In this document: positions 26,909 through 36,900 of the stretch, piece by piece
Position numbering within the stretch: position 1 is the first letter of the stretch
Layout: each line of letters begins with the position of its first letter
DNA from: Tsukamurella spumae
GTDB taxonomy: Bacteria; Actinomycetota; Actinomycetes; Mycobacteriales; Mycobacteriaceae
Direction of reading: 5' to 3'
Assembly (NCBI RefSeq): GCF_012396015.1
Contig: NZ_JAAXOQ010000007.1
Coordinates: 62,001 to 126,000 of the forward strand
Length of the DNA: 64,000 nucleotides
Program-made: the position numbers and the translations under genes
Notes under the pieces: model-generated
Told to the model about the DNA's origin: nothing
Database searches by the model: none
The model's input: only the letters and a program-made list of their open reading frames with translations

Positions 26909-28107
26909 TGACACAGAAGCAGAACACTCGATCCCGGCGGTGGCGGGGAGTGATCGCCGCCGCAGCCGCAGTCGCCGTCACACTCCCCCTCGTCGCGGCC
27001 TGCGGCACGACTACTCCGCGCAGCCTGCTGACCTCCATCAAGAGCGGTCAAGTGGTACTCGGCACCAAGTACGACCAGCCCGGCCTCGCCAACCGCAACC
27101 CGGACAAGTCGCACTCCGGCTCAGACGTGGCCGTCTCCGAGTTCGTCGTCAATCAGATCGCGAAGAACAACGGCTGGGCCGCCCCCAAGATCATCTGGAA
27201 GGAGACCCCGTCTCCACTACGGGAACGGATGATCGAGAACGGCGAGGTCGACATGATCGCCGCGACCTACTCGATCAGCGCGGCCCGCGCCAAGAAGGTC
27301 GACTTCGCCGGGCCCTACCTGACGACCTACCAGGCACTGCTGGTCAGTAGGAAGACGTCCAACCCGATCCGCAGCCTCGAGGACTTGAACTCGGGCCGCA
27401 AGCTGTGCTCGGTGTCGGGTTCCACCTCGGCCATCAACGTCAAGGCAGCCCTACCCAACGTCCAGTTGCAGCAGTACGACGGCTACGCCTCGTGCGTCGA
27501 GGGCGTGCGTCGCGGCGTGCTGGACGCGCTGACCACCGATGCGACGATCCTCGCCGGCTTCCAGGCCAAGTACCCCGGGGAGTTCGACATCGTCCCGATG
27601 ACCTACCCGACGGACGTGACCCTGACCAGCAGCACGGGAGCGAAGACGGCGAAGAAGAAGGGCGACCAGTTCTCCACCGAGCGGTACGGCATCGGCTTAC
27701 GCAAGGGCGACTCCGACGCGCTCCGCGAGGCGAACAAGGCGCTGCGCCAGATGATGCTCGGCGACCAGGCGGCCGCAACCTACGACGCGGAGGCGGCCCC
27801 GGCTCTGCCCACATGCATTGTCCCTGCGGCGATGGTCAGCAAGTACACGGAGCTCGCCTACGCGAACCCTGGCAACGAGCTGTTCACCGCGCTGCGAAAG
27901 AACCTCGGCGAGTACGCGGACACCATGATCGATCAGGGGCGGCCCGTCGACGGCGGCAAGCCGAAGTCGGTCCTCATCGCGATCCCCGGCGACCAGTCGT
28001 GGCTGCTGCCCGACACGAACGGAAACGTCAAGATCACCGTGGACGGTAAGAGCGTGACGGTGCCCAAGACCGATCCGCAGGCGCAGTGCGCGAAGGTAGG
28101 TGCGTAG
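26908..28107 (+). CDS. gluB: GluB-type substrate-binding lipoprotein with C-terminal extension
   Basis: The 399-residue lipoprotein has a signal peptide ending in the lipobox LVAAC. A periplasmic-binding-protein domain follows with the GluB pattern ([48 protein letters not shown]). It is about 100 residues longer than usual: after [10 protein letters not shown] comes a segment with two Cys (PTCIVP and AQCAKVGA at the very end), absent from the second binding protein of this locus. The extension has no recognised domain. It captures substrate at the membrane for the GluCD permeases. Confidence 0.85.
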   Translation: MTQKQNTRSRRWRGVIAAAAAVAVTLPLVAACGTTTPRSLLTSIKSGQVVLGTKYDQPGLANRNPDKSHSGSDVAVSEFVVNQIAKNNGWAAPKIIWKETPSPLRERMIENGEVDMIAATYSISAARAKKVDFAGPYLTTYQALLVSRKTSNPIRSLEDLNSGRKLCSVSGSTSAINVKAALPNVQLQQYDGYASCVEGVRRGVLDALTTDATILAGFQAKYPGEFDIVPMTYPTDVTLTSSTGAKTAKKKGDQFSTERYGIGLRKGDSDALREANKALRQMMLGDQAAATYDAEAAPALPTCIVPAAMVSKYTELAYANPGNELFTALRKNLGEYADTMIDQGRPVDGGKPKSVLIAIPGDQSWLLPDTNGNVKITVDGKSVTVPKTDPQAQCAKVGA

Positions 28108-28110
28108 AAC

Positions 28111-28785
28111 ATGTGGGAAGATCTCGGGCCACAGTTGTGGCCGGCATTCTGGGTGACGATCAAATTGACATTCTGGTCCGCAATCGGCGCGACCATCTGG
28201 GGCACAATCCTGGCGGGCATGCGGGTATCCCCTGTGCCGGCCATGCGGATCTTCGGCACCTGGTACGTCAACATCGTCCGTAACACGCCGCTGACGCTCA
28301 TCGTCTTGTTCCTGTCGCTCGGCCTCTACCAGAACATGGGCCTCGCGCTAGCGCCTGACAACGCGAACTTCACGGACAACAACAACTTCTGGCTCGCGGT
28401 GGTCGGCTTCGTGGCATACACGGCGACCTTCGTCTGCGAGACCCTGCGGTCGGGTTTCAACACCGTTCCGCTCGGCCAGGCGGAGGCGGCGCGCTCGCTG
28501 GGACTGAACTTCATGCAGGTCTTCGGACTGATCGTGCTGCCGCAGGCCGGCCGCGCCGTGATCGCCCCGATGGGTAGCGTCCTCATCGCCCTTACGAAGA
28601 ACACCACGATCGCCTCAATCATCGGCGTCGGCGAGGCCGCGCTGCTGATGAAAGAGCAGCAGGAACTGCACAGTGACCAGCTGATCCCGATCTTCCTGAT
28701 CTTCGCGGTGGGCTTCATGATCATCACTCTGTTGGAGGGTGCCGTGTTCGGCTACTTCGCCAAGCGACTGGCGGTGAAGCGATGA
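28111..28785 (+). CDS. gluC: GluC-type ABC transporter permease
   Basis: The 224-residue membrane protein of the HisM/GlnP type has the coupling-loop motif EAARSLGLNFMQVFGLIVLP. It begins ATG 3 bases after gluB and ends in an ATGA overlap with the next permease gene, so the two permeases are translationally coupled and form the heterodimeric channel. Confidence 0.88.
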   Translation: MWEDLGPQLWPAFWVTIKLTFWSAIGATIWGTILAGMRVSPVPAMRIFGTWYVNIVRNTPLTLIVLFLSLGLYQNMGLALAPDNANFTDNNNFWLAVVGFVAYTATFVCETLRSGFNTVPLGQAEAARSLGLNFMQVFGLIVLPQAGRAVIAPMGSVLIALTKNTTIASIIGVGEAALLMKEQQELHSDQLIPIFLIFAVGFMIITLLEGAVFGYFAKRLAVKR

Positions 28786-29729
28786 GTGCCAAGTCGACCT
28801 CGACGGTCCTCTACGACGCGCCGGGCCCCAAGGCCCGGATGCGCAACAACATCATCGCGCTGGTCTTCGTTGTCGTGATCGTCGCCATCCTCGCGTGGGT
28901 CGTCACCGTGCTCGCCGGCAACGGGCAGTTCGAGCGGGAGAAGCTTGAGCCCTTCGTCGACAAGAACTACTGGGGCACGTACATCCTCCCTGGCCTGTGG
29001 GGCACGTTCAAGGCGGCGCTCGCCTCGATCATCCTGGCCATGATCATGGGCGCATTCCTCGGCATCGGTCGCCTCTCGGACCACCGCTCCGTGAGGTGGG
29101 TGACCGGAGCGCTCGTCGAGTTCTTCCGCGCGATCCCGGTGCTGATCCTGATCACCTTCCTGTACATCGTGTTCGGCACGTACCATGTCTTCAACTCCGA
29201 CTACATGGCGTTCTTCGCCGTGGTCTTCGGTCTGACGCTGTACAACGGCTCGGTGATCGCGGAGATCCTCCGGTCGGGGATCAACTCGCTCCCAACAGGT
29301 CAGTTCGAGGCCGCGAAGGCATTGGGACTGCGCAAGTCGCAGACCATGCGGCTGATCCTGCTCCCGCAGGCCGTCGCGGCGATGCTGCCCGCACTGATCT
29401 CACAAATGGTGATCGCGCTCAAGGACAGCGCGCTCGGTTACACGATCGGCTATGTCGAGGTCGTGAAGTCCGGCATTCAGGCCGGCAACGAGTGGGGCAA
29501 TGTGATCCCCTCGCTGATCATGGTCGCGATCATCATGATCGCCATCAACTTCGCCCTCTCCACGCTGGCGTCGAACATCGAGCGGAACCTACGTGAGGGC
29601 CGCAAGAAGAAGCTGATCGTGGACGCGCCGCTCCCGATGCCCGAGCCGGGGCTGATGTCCAAGGAGGTCATCGAGACCACGCACCCCGATCCGAAGCACA
29701 AGGATCTGCGGCAGGACTACGGCGACTGA
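28782..29729 (+). CDS. gluD: GluD-type ABC transporter permease
   Basis: The 315-residue membrane protein has a cytosolic N-terminus, several helices and the coupling-loop motif EAAKALGLRKSQTMRLILLP that docks the ATPase. It pairs with the shorter GluC-type permease, with which it overlaps by 4 bases. A charged C-terminal tail of about 50 residues follows the last helix, as in corynebacterial GluD. The second binding lipoprotein gene starts 5 bases later. Confidence 0.88.
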   Translation: MSAKSTSTVLYDAPGPKARMRNNIIALVFVVVIVAILAWVVTVLAGNGQFEREKLEPFVDKNYWGTYILPGLWGTFKAALASIILAMIMGAFLGIGRLSDHRSVRWVTGALVEFFRAIPVLILITFLYIVFGTYHVFNSDYMAFFAVVFGLTLYNGSVIAEILRSGINSLPTGQFEAAKALGLRKSQTMRLILLPQAVAAMLPALISQMVIALKDSALGYTIGYVEVVKSGIQAGNEWGNVIPSLIMVAIIMIAINFALSTLASNIERNLREGRKKKLIVDAPLPMPEPGLMSKEVIETTHPDPKHKDLRQDYGD

Positions 29730-29734
29730 TCGCC

Positions 29735-30703
29735 GTGCTCCCGAGATCCGGCGCCCGCAGGAGCGCGGCCGCGGCACTGGTAACGGTGCTCGTAGCCGCG
29801 CTCTGCGCGTGTTCGGGCCCCTCGCCGCGGAACCTGCTGTCCTCGATCGACGACGGTGCCGTCGTCATCGGAGTGAAGGCCGACCAGCCCGGGCTCGGGC
29901 TCCGCGGTCCCGACGGTGAGCTGTCCGGCTTCGACATCGACGTCGCGCGGTACGTGATCCGGACCGTGGCCGCGTCGCGGGGGAAGCCCGAGCCGAGGAT
30001 CACCTGGCGTGAGACGCCGTCGTCGCAGCGCGAGCAGCTCATCGAGCACGGCGAGGTGGACGCCGTCGTCGCCGCGTACTCGATCGACGGTGCCCGGGCC
30101 GGCGAGGTCGGCTTCGCCGGCCCGTACCTCGTGACGCGGCAGGGACTGCTGGTTCGGCGCGATGAGTCGGCGATCAGCACGGTCTCGGACCTGGGCCGCG
30201 ACCGGTCCCTGTGTTCGGTCACCGGGACGACGTCGGCGCGGGCGGTGAAGACGCTGCTCCCCGGAGTGCGGCTCGTCGAGTTCGACACCGATTCGGCGTG
30301 CGTGGACGCATTGGCCCGCAAGACCGTCGACGCGATGACGACCGACGAGGTGATCCTGGCCGGCTTCGCCGCGCAGCGGCCCACCGCCTTCCGGCTCGTC
30401 GACATGAGCGTACCCAAGGACGGCTGCATCGACGGGCGGCTGCGGACCGCCGGCGCTCCGTTCGCGGTCGAGCGCTACGGCATCGGGCTCGGCCGCGATG
30501 ACACGCAGGCCCGCGACGCCGTCAACGCTGCCCTGCGGATGATGATCGAGAGCGGCGAGTGGGAGCGGTCGTTACGGCGCGCGGTCGGCGATGAGGAGGC
30601 CGTGCGCACCCTCGAGCGAGACGGTGGCGCCGACGAGTCCCTCGCCCGGATCGGCGATCTGTCCTTCCTCTCCGCGACCAACTCCCCCTGCGCGGCCCGC
30701 TGA
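29735..30703 (+). CDS. Second glutamate-type binding lipoprotein (GluB paralogue)
   Basis: The 322-residue lipoprotein starts with GTG, 5 bases after gluD. It has a signal peptide with lipobox-type LCAC and the same family pattern as GluB (GVKADQPGLGLRG, WRETPSSQREQLIEHGEVDA, LCSVTGTTSARAVKT, FAVERYGIGLG). It lacks the Cys-containing C-terminal extension of GluB. Having two binding proteins for one permease suggests a broadened substrate range or different affinities. Which amino acid each binds is not known. Confidence 0.82.
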   Translation: MLPRSGARRSAAAALVTVLVAALCACSGPSPRNLLSSIDDGAVVIGVKADQPGLGLRGPDGELSGFDIDVARYVIRTVAASRGKPEPRITWRETPSSQREQLIEHGEVDAVVAAYSIDGARAGEVGFAGPYLVTRQGLLVRRDESAISTVSDLGRDRSLCSVTGTTSARAVKTLLPGVRLVEFDTDSACVDALARKTVDAMTTDEVILAGFAAQRPTAFRLVDMSVPKDGCIDGRLRTAGAPFAVERYGIGLGRDDTQARDAVNAALRMMIESGEWERSLRRAVGDEEAVRTLERDGGADESLARIGDLSFLSATNSPCAAR

Positions 30704-30725
30704 GCTCGCTGAACTCGAACCGCCG

Positions 30726-31313
30726 TCACGGCGCCTTGCTGATCGCCAGCGAAGCGAACGCGACGGCTCGCTCGCATTCCACCGTTAGGTCCGGGGAGGG
30801 TTTGGTCCAGGCAGCAATCGTCACGACGATCGCTTGCTCCGAGGAGAAGGCAGCCACACAGTTGTCGAACTCCGCTGCGACAGCGATACGGCGACCGTGC
30901 GCGACACGATCAGCTCGCCAGCGAAGAGTGCTCATATAGCGCTTGTACTCGTCGAGGGTCATCTTGTGGCCGACGATCTGCGAGTACTGCCCCCCACCAC
31001 GGGCGGAAGTGTAGTCGTTCGCTCGCCAGTGGCAGCCGCGGTAGTTCGCAGAATCCACCTTCGCGGCGTCAGCGAGTGTGGCTGGATTGATTTCGAGTGC
31101 GCGGAGTTCCGCATCGGAATACGCACTACATGGCTCGAAGCTCGTGCCATTAGTCCGGTCGTTCGTTCGGTCCTTAATGGTGGGCGTGAATGGCAGCGGC
31201 ACCGGCGAAGTACGAGGGTTCCTGGCCGCGACGGGCTCGCCGGGCACCGCGACAGTGCATCCGCACCCGACGAAGGCTGTCACCAGCATCAAGGCGACCG
31301 CGCCTGATCTCAT
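30726..31313 (-). CDS. DUF3558-type secreted lipoprotein
   Basis: The 195-residue protein has a hydrophobic signal peptide ending in FVGCGC, a possible lipobox with an atypical Phe at -3. A Pro-rich linker and a globular domain follow with Cys in EPCSAYSD, RGCHWR and DNCVAA, the pattern of the actinobacterial DUF3558 family of surface lipoproteins. Its ATG overlaps the stop of the upstream small gene (ATGA), so the two are translationally coupled. Function is unknown; such pairs are common in mycolic-acid actinobacteria. Confidence 0.72.
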   Translation of the reverse strand: MRSGAVALMLVTAFVGCGCTVAVPGEPVAARNPRTSPVPLPFTPTIKDRTNDRTNGTSFEPCSAYSDAELRALEINPATLADAAKVDSANYRGCHWRANDYTSARGGGQYSQIVGHKMTLDEYKRYMSTLRWRADRVAHGRRIAVAAEFDNCVAAFSSEQAIVVTIAAWTKPSPDLTVECERAVAFASLAISKAP

Positions 31314-31693
31314 GACGGTCCGATGACCCGATTGATTTGCTCCTCGCTCGCCCCCTCAGTGCGCATGATCCAGCGGCCGATCTCGCGGTAGGTCTCGGCC
31401 AACGAGCGGGCTTCGGTTGACTGGGCGAGGAATGTATTGCGCAGCGATCTGTCGTGTTCCACCGCTCCGAGGCGAATGTTGTATGTGGCCGCCTCCCCCT
31501 CCACGGTTGGGCCGAGGTTGTTCAGCGCACCCACATCCCGAAGGCCGAACGCCGCCATCTCCAGCCGATCAGCATGCCGCTCAAGGGCGCGGGCCAATTC
31601 TTCCTGCGGGTTGCCGTCGGACACCATCGAGGGACGATCAGCGATCCCCTCTCGTGCCGCCGCGATGATCTCGGTCAGTTCCCCGTCGGCCAT
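31310..31693 (-). CDS. Small helical protein coupled to the DUF3558 lipoprotein
   Basis: A protein of 127 residues, mostly predicted helical (EELARALERHADRLEMAAFG, then RNTFLAQSTEARSLAETYRE), without a signal peptide or Cys. Length and helicity recall WXG100-like secreted proteins, but no WXG motif is present (LNNLG at the turn position), so secretion is only a possibility. It is translationally coupled to the lipoprotein gene downstream (ATGA overlap). I do not recognise the family. Confidence 0.6.
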   Translation of the reverse strand: MADGELTEIIAAAREGIADRPSMVSDGNPQEELARALERHADRLEMAAFGLRDVGALNNLGPTVEGEAATYNIRLGAVEHDRSLRNTFLAQSTEARSLAETYREIGRWIMRTEGASEEQINRVIGPS

Positions 31694-31782
31694 GGCATCC
31701 CCTCACCGTCGCGCCGCTCTGACAGACGTCCCTATGAATTGGACGCACCAGCCCCGAGATCGGTTCCCACAGATCGGACAGC

Positions 31783-31812
31783 GAAGCCCCCGGAGTGTTC
31801 TCCGAGGGCTTC
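31783..31812. terminator. Hairpin between recX and the small helical protein gene
   Basis: GAAGCCCCCGGAG and CTCCGAGGGCTTC (31783-31795 and 31800-31812) pair with one mismatch around the loop TGTT. The hairpin lies 42 bases after the recX stop on the minus strand, so it probably ends the recA-recX transcript. No clear T run follows. Confidence 0.6.
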
Positions 31813-31853
31813 ACTTCGCTGGGGATCACTCCCCTGGTCTGTTCGACGCGGCC

Positions 31854-32459
31854 TCAGCCGCGGCCCGCGTCGGCCTTCTCACGGACGGCGTCCAGCACCA
31901 CCGACATGGCGAGCGACGGGTGGTAGCCGCGGCGGCCGAGCATCCCCACCAGCCGCTGCGTGAGCTTGTCCCGCTCCGCCCGGTCTTCCGGGATCTCCAC
32001 CCGGGCGAGCTTGCGCTCCACCAGCTCCGCGGCCCGCTCCCGCTCGTCCTCGCGACTGACGGTGTCGAGGGCCGCCGACGCCTCCTCCGCTCCGACGCCC
32101 TTGCTGCGCAGCTCCTGCGCCAACGCGCGCCGCCCGCGGCCGGAGAACTGGTGCCGAGACTGCACCCAGCGCTCCGCGAAGGCCGCGTCGTCGATGAGAC
32201 CGGCGGCGACGAACTTGTCGAGCATGCGCTCGGTCAGTTCCTCGTCGAATCCCTTCTTGGCGAGCTTCGCACGCAGCTCAGCCCGGGAATGGTCCCGCAT
32301 GCCGAGCGCCCGGTAGATCAGGTCGCGGGCGAGCGCCTCACGCTTCGCCGGATCCTGCTCGACCTCCTGCCGCCGCTGATCTCCGTCACCGTCGTCCCGG
32401 GGGCGGCGACCTCGCCGACGGCCCCGGGACACGACCTCGTCGTCCGAGTAGTCGGACAT
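31854..32459 (-). CDS. recX: RecX, regulator of RecA
   Basis: The 201-residue protein has an acidic and basic disordered N-terminus of about 40 residues. Three-helix RecX repeats follow (LIYRALGMRDHSRAELRAKL, FVAAGLIDDAAFAERWVQSR, LVGMLGRRGYHPSLAMSVVL). RecX caps and destabilises RecA filaments. It starts 6 bases after the recA stop and is certainly co-transcribed, so it is induced by DNA damage together with recA. Confidence 0.93.
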   Translation of the reverse strand: MSDYSDDEVVSRGRRRGRRPRDDGDGDQRRQEVEQDPAKREALARDLIYRALGMRDHSRAELRAKLAKKGFDEELTERMLDKFVAAGLIDDAAFAERWVQSRHQFSGRGRRALAQELRSKGVGAEEASAALDTVSREDERERAAELVERKLARVEIPEDRAERDKLTQRLVGMLGRRGYHPSLAMSVVLDAVREKADAGRG

Positions 32460-32465
32460 GGCGGC

Positions 32466-33515
<1,050 letters not shown>

Positions 33516-33584
33516 GGGACTCTCCGTCCTTGAAGGCCGGAGCGGGGAAGACGCTGCCGGCGCTGGGTTCTTCAGTTGCCACGG

Positions 33585-33607
33585 ACGTTAGAGGGACCCA
33601 CTGACAA
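33585..33607 (-). promoter_or_regulatory. RecA-NDp/PafBC-type promoter of recA
   Basis: The minus strand reads TTGTCAGTG (33599-33607), 8 bases, then TAACGT (33585-33590), a perfect match to TTGTC[A/G]GTG-N8-TANNNT, the LexA-independent damage promoter of mycobacteria. Transcription would begin near 33578, 63 bases before the recA ATG. Confidence 0.85.
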
Positions 33608-33667
33608 GTTTTCGCACCCGCATCGGATGCGCGCCCTGCCGGCTCGCTCTCGCGTCGAACACCACCG

Positions 33668-33696
33668 ACTATAGGCGAACGACCGTTCGAAGCAAG
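33668..33696 (-). promoter_or_regulatory. LexA-controlled recA promoter with SOS box (33675-33690)
   Basis: The minus strand carries TCGAACGGTCGTTCGC at 33675-33690, matching TCGAAC-N4-GTTCGA except for the last base. A TATAGT -10 element (33668-33673) follows, with a weak -35 at 33691-33696. The box fills the spacer between the two hexamers, so LexA binding would exclude polymerase. Confidence 0.8.
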
Positions 33697-33884
33697 CATC
33701 TCGCGTGCGACACGCCGCGGATCACGTCCGAGCGCACGCCACCGCGCCCCTACTCGACCCCGACCAGCACATATGCCTCTCCCGTTCGCGCCCCGAAGAG
33801 CAACCCTCCACATAAGGGTTCGGTCGTATCCACCACCGACGCCCCGGGCGCCTCCAGCAGCGAACGCCTGCTCGCAGCCCGGAA

Positions 33885-33926
33885 CGACGGTGACCGCCCC
33901 TCGAAAACGAGGGACGGTCACCGTCG
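33885..33926. terminator. Terminator of the indolepyruvate oxidoreductase gene
   Basis: Two 19-base arms with one mismatch (33885-33903, 33908-33926) surround the loop AAAA. The hairpin begins 19 bases after the stop of the minus-strand oxidoreductase gene. Its arms start with CGACGGTGACC, a relative of the repeated octamer, and the stem design resembles that at 4048-4088. The 430 bases between recA and this gene hold this hairpin, the two recA promoters and no further gene that I can see. Confidence 0.75.
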
Positions 33927-33944
33927 AACCAGTAGAACCGGGGC

Positions 33945-36900
33945 TTACCAGCCCAGCGTCTCCAACTGCGCCTGGACCGCGGCGCGGTACTTCTCGACGT
34001 TGCCGGTCTTGACCGACTCGTAGCCGCGGACCATGTCCGGCAGCTCGGCGAGCGCGACGACCTGCTCACGCTGATCCTCGGCGACCCGGCCGCCCTCGGC
34101 GGCGGCGATCATCAGGCCCACCAGCGCGCGGTACTCGGCGACGAGCGTGCGCTCCAGCTTCCGGATCTCGGTCATGCCGAAGAGGTCGAGCTTGGTACCG
34201 CGCAGGCGCTTCATCTTCGCCAGCGTCTTCATGCCCGGATTCACCCACTCACCCAGCGCGAGCTTGTTCTTCATGCCCATCTCGCGCAGCGTCGGCGGAT
34301 GCAGGCGGATGGCCTTCTTCGCATCGGCGCCGAACTCGTCCGCCACCGTCGCCGCGAAGCCGGCGTCCTGCGACAGACGGGCGACCTCGTACTCGTCCTT
34401 GTAGGCCATCAGCTTGTGCAGGTTGTGCGCGACCGCTGCAGTGAGATCCTCCGAGCCCCAGGACTTCTCGGCGCGGAACACGCGGGCGACATCGTCCACG
34501 TAGCGCTCGGCGTAGGCCTTGTCCTGGTACGCGACCAGCTCGTCGACGCGCAGCGCCACCTGGCGCAGCACCTCGGGCGAGGCACCGTCGAGCTTGGCGG
34601 CCTGCGCCGACGCGTACGCGCTCGCCGCGACCGGAGCGGGCAGCGGATGCAGCGCATCGATCGCGGCCCGGACGCCGGCCGGATCCGAGACCGACTGGCG
34701 GCCACGGCGGAAGGCCTGCAGGTTCTTCTCCACGGCCACGCCGTTGAGCTCGATGGCCCGCTCGAGAGACGAGGAGCTGATCGGCAGCGCACCCGTCTGG
34801 AAGGCGGCACCCACCATGAACAGGTTGGCGTACTGCTCGTCACCGAACAGCTGCAGCGTCAGATCGCCCGGGTCGAGGTAGACGGTACGCAGCGACGCCC
34901 GGTCGATCGCCTCGTGGATGCTCCGCGAATCCGGGTACCCGACCGACGTGTCGATCACCATCTGGCCCGTGGGCACCTCGGTGGTCGAGACGATCGAGGT
35001 GGTGCGCTCCGGTGAGGCCACCTTGAGGTTCGCCGGGTCGACACCGACGAGGCTGTCGCAGGACAGGTACACGTCGCAGTCACCCGAGGCGACCTTCGCC
35101 GCCTGGTCGACGTACGTGGCGGAGACCTTGATGTCCGACACCACGGCTCCGCCCTTCTGCGCCATGCCGGTCATGTCGACGGTGCGCGCCGAGTGACCGT
35201 CGAGCACCGCGGCGGTGGCCATGATCTGCGAGACCGTGACCACGCCCGTGCCGCCGATGCCGGTCACGCGGATGGCCATGCCGTCCGCCTCCCGCCGGGC
35301 CTTCTTCGGCTGCGGGATCGACTCGGCCGCGATGTCGGGCACCGACTTGCGGACCTTGCCCGCCGTACCCGGGGTGACCGTCACGAACGACGGGCAGTCG
35401 CCCTTGAGGCACGAGAAGTCGAGGTTGCAGGAGCTCTGGTCGATCCGCGTCTTGCGGCCGAACTCCGTCTCGACCGGGTGCACCGACAGGCAGTTGCTCT
35501 TCTGACCGCAGTCGCCGCAGCCCTCGCAGATGCGCTCGTTGATCACGACGCGCTGGTTGGGCGTGGGGTACTTGTCGCGCTTGCGCTTGCGCCGCTTCTC
35601 GGCGGCGCAGTACTGGTCGTGCACGAGGACCGTGACGCCCGGCACCTCGGCCAGCTCGCGCTGCACGTCGAGCATGTCGGCGCGATCGCGCACCTCGATG
35701 CCCTTCGGCAGACCCACCGCGGTCTGCTTGGGATTGTCGGAGGTGACGATGATCTTGGTGACCCGCTCGGCCTGCAGCAACGCGCAGATCTGCGGCAGCG
35801 ACATCTGGCCGACCGGGTCCTGACCGCCGGTCATGGCGACGGTGCCGTTGAACAGCAGCTTGTAGGTGATCCGCTCGCCCGAGGCCACGGACTGGCGCAA
35901 CGCCAGCGAGCCCGAGTGCATGAACGTGCCGTCGCCGATGTTCTGCACGAAGTGCTTCTCGTCGACGAAGGGCGCCATGCCGACCCACTGCGCGCCCTCG
36001 CCGCCCATCTGGCTGACGCCGGTCACCTCGCCCACCTGCTGCGGGTCCATCAGCAGCACCATCGCGTGGCAGCCGATGCCGGCGCCGACGAGCGTGTCGT
36101 CGGTGACCTTGGTGGAGGTGTTGTGCGGGCAGCCGGAGCAGAAGTACGGGCTGCGCGCGGCCAGCGGCAGCTCGATCCGGGTGCGCACCTGCGCCTTCCG
36201 ATCGAGCCAGTCCGTCGCGGCGGCCACGCCGTGCACCCGCGAGAGCCGCGCGGCGAGACCGCGGGAGACCGAGTCCACGTCCAGCTCGCCGAAGCGGGAG
36301 AACAGGGTGGAACCGTCCTCGTGGGTCTTACCCACGATGTTCGGGGCGCCCGGGTGCCGGAAGAGGATGTCGCGCATCATCGTCTCGAGGAAGTCGCGCT
36401 TCTCCTCGACCACGATGACCTCGTCGAGACCGTCGATGAACTCGTGCATGATCTGCCGCTCGAACGGATAGACCATGCCCATCTTGAGGATGCGGATGCC
36501 GAGGCCGTTCAGATCGTCGTCCTCGATGCCGATGAGCCGCAGCGACTCCCGCACGTCCAGGTAGGTCTTGCCGGCGCAGACGATGCCGATCCGGTCGTCG
36601 CTCGAGCGCACCGTGATCCGGTTGAGCCGGTTGATCCGGGCGTACTCCGTGGCCCGCGGCATGCGGACCGTGAGCTGGTTCTGCTCGAGCTCCATGAGCT
36701 TCGCCCCGAGCAGCTGACCGGACGGGACGTGCGGGCTGGTGCCCAGGTCGCCGTAGACGGGCAGGATGCGGTCGGGGTGCACGTCGGCGGTCGAGGAGCC
36801 GTCCGCGACGTGCGCGGAGATCTTCAGCGAGGTCCACAGCCCGGAGACGCGGGACATGATCGCGGCGTGCACGCCCAGATCCAGGATGTCCTGCGAGTCG

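Noticed and set aside
26041-27114. Minus-strand extension of the miaB frame across gluA
   Set aside because: It runs antisense to gluA; the GTG at 26031 has GGAGAG and starts at the family N-terminus.
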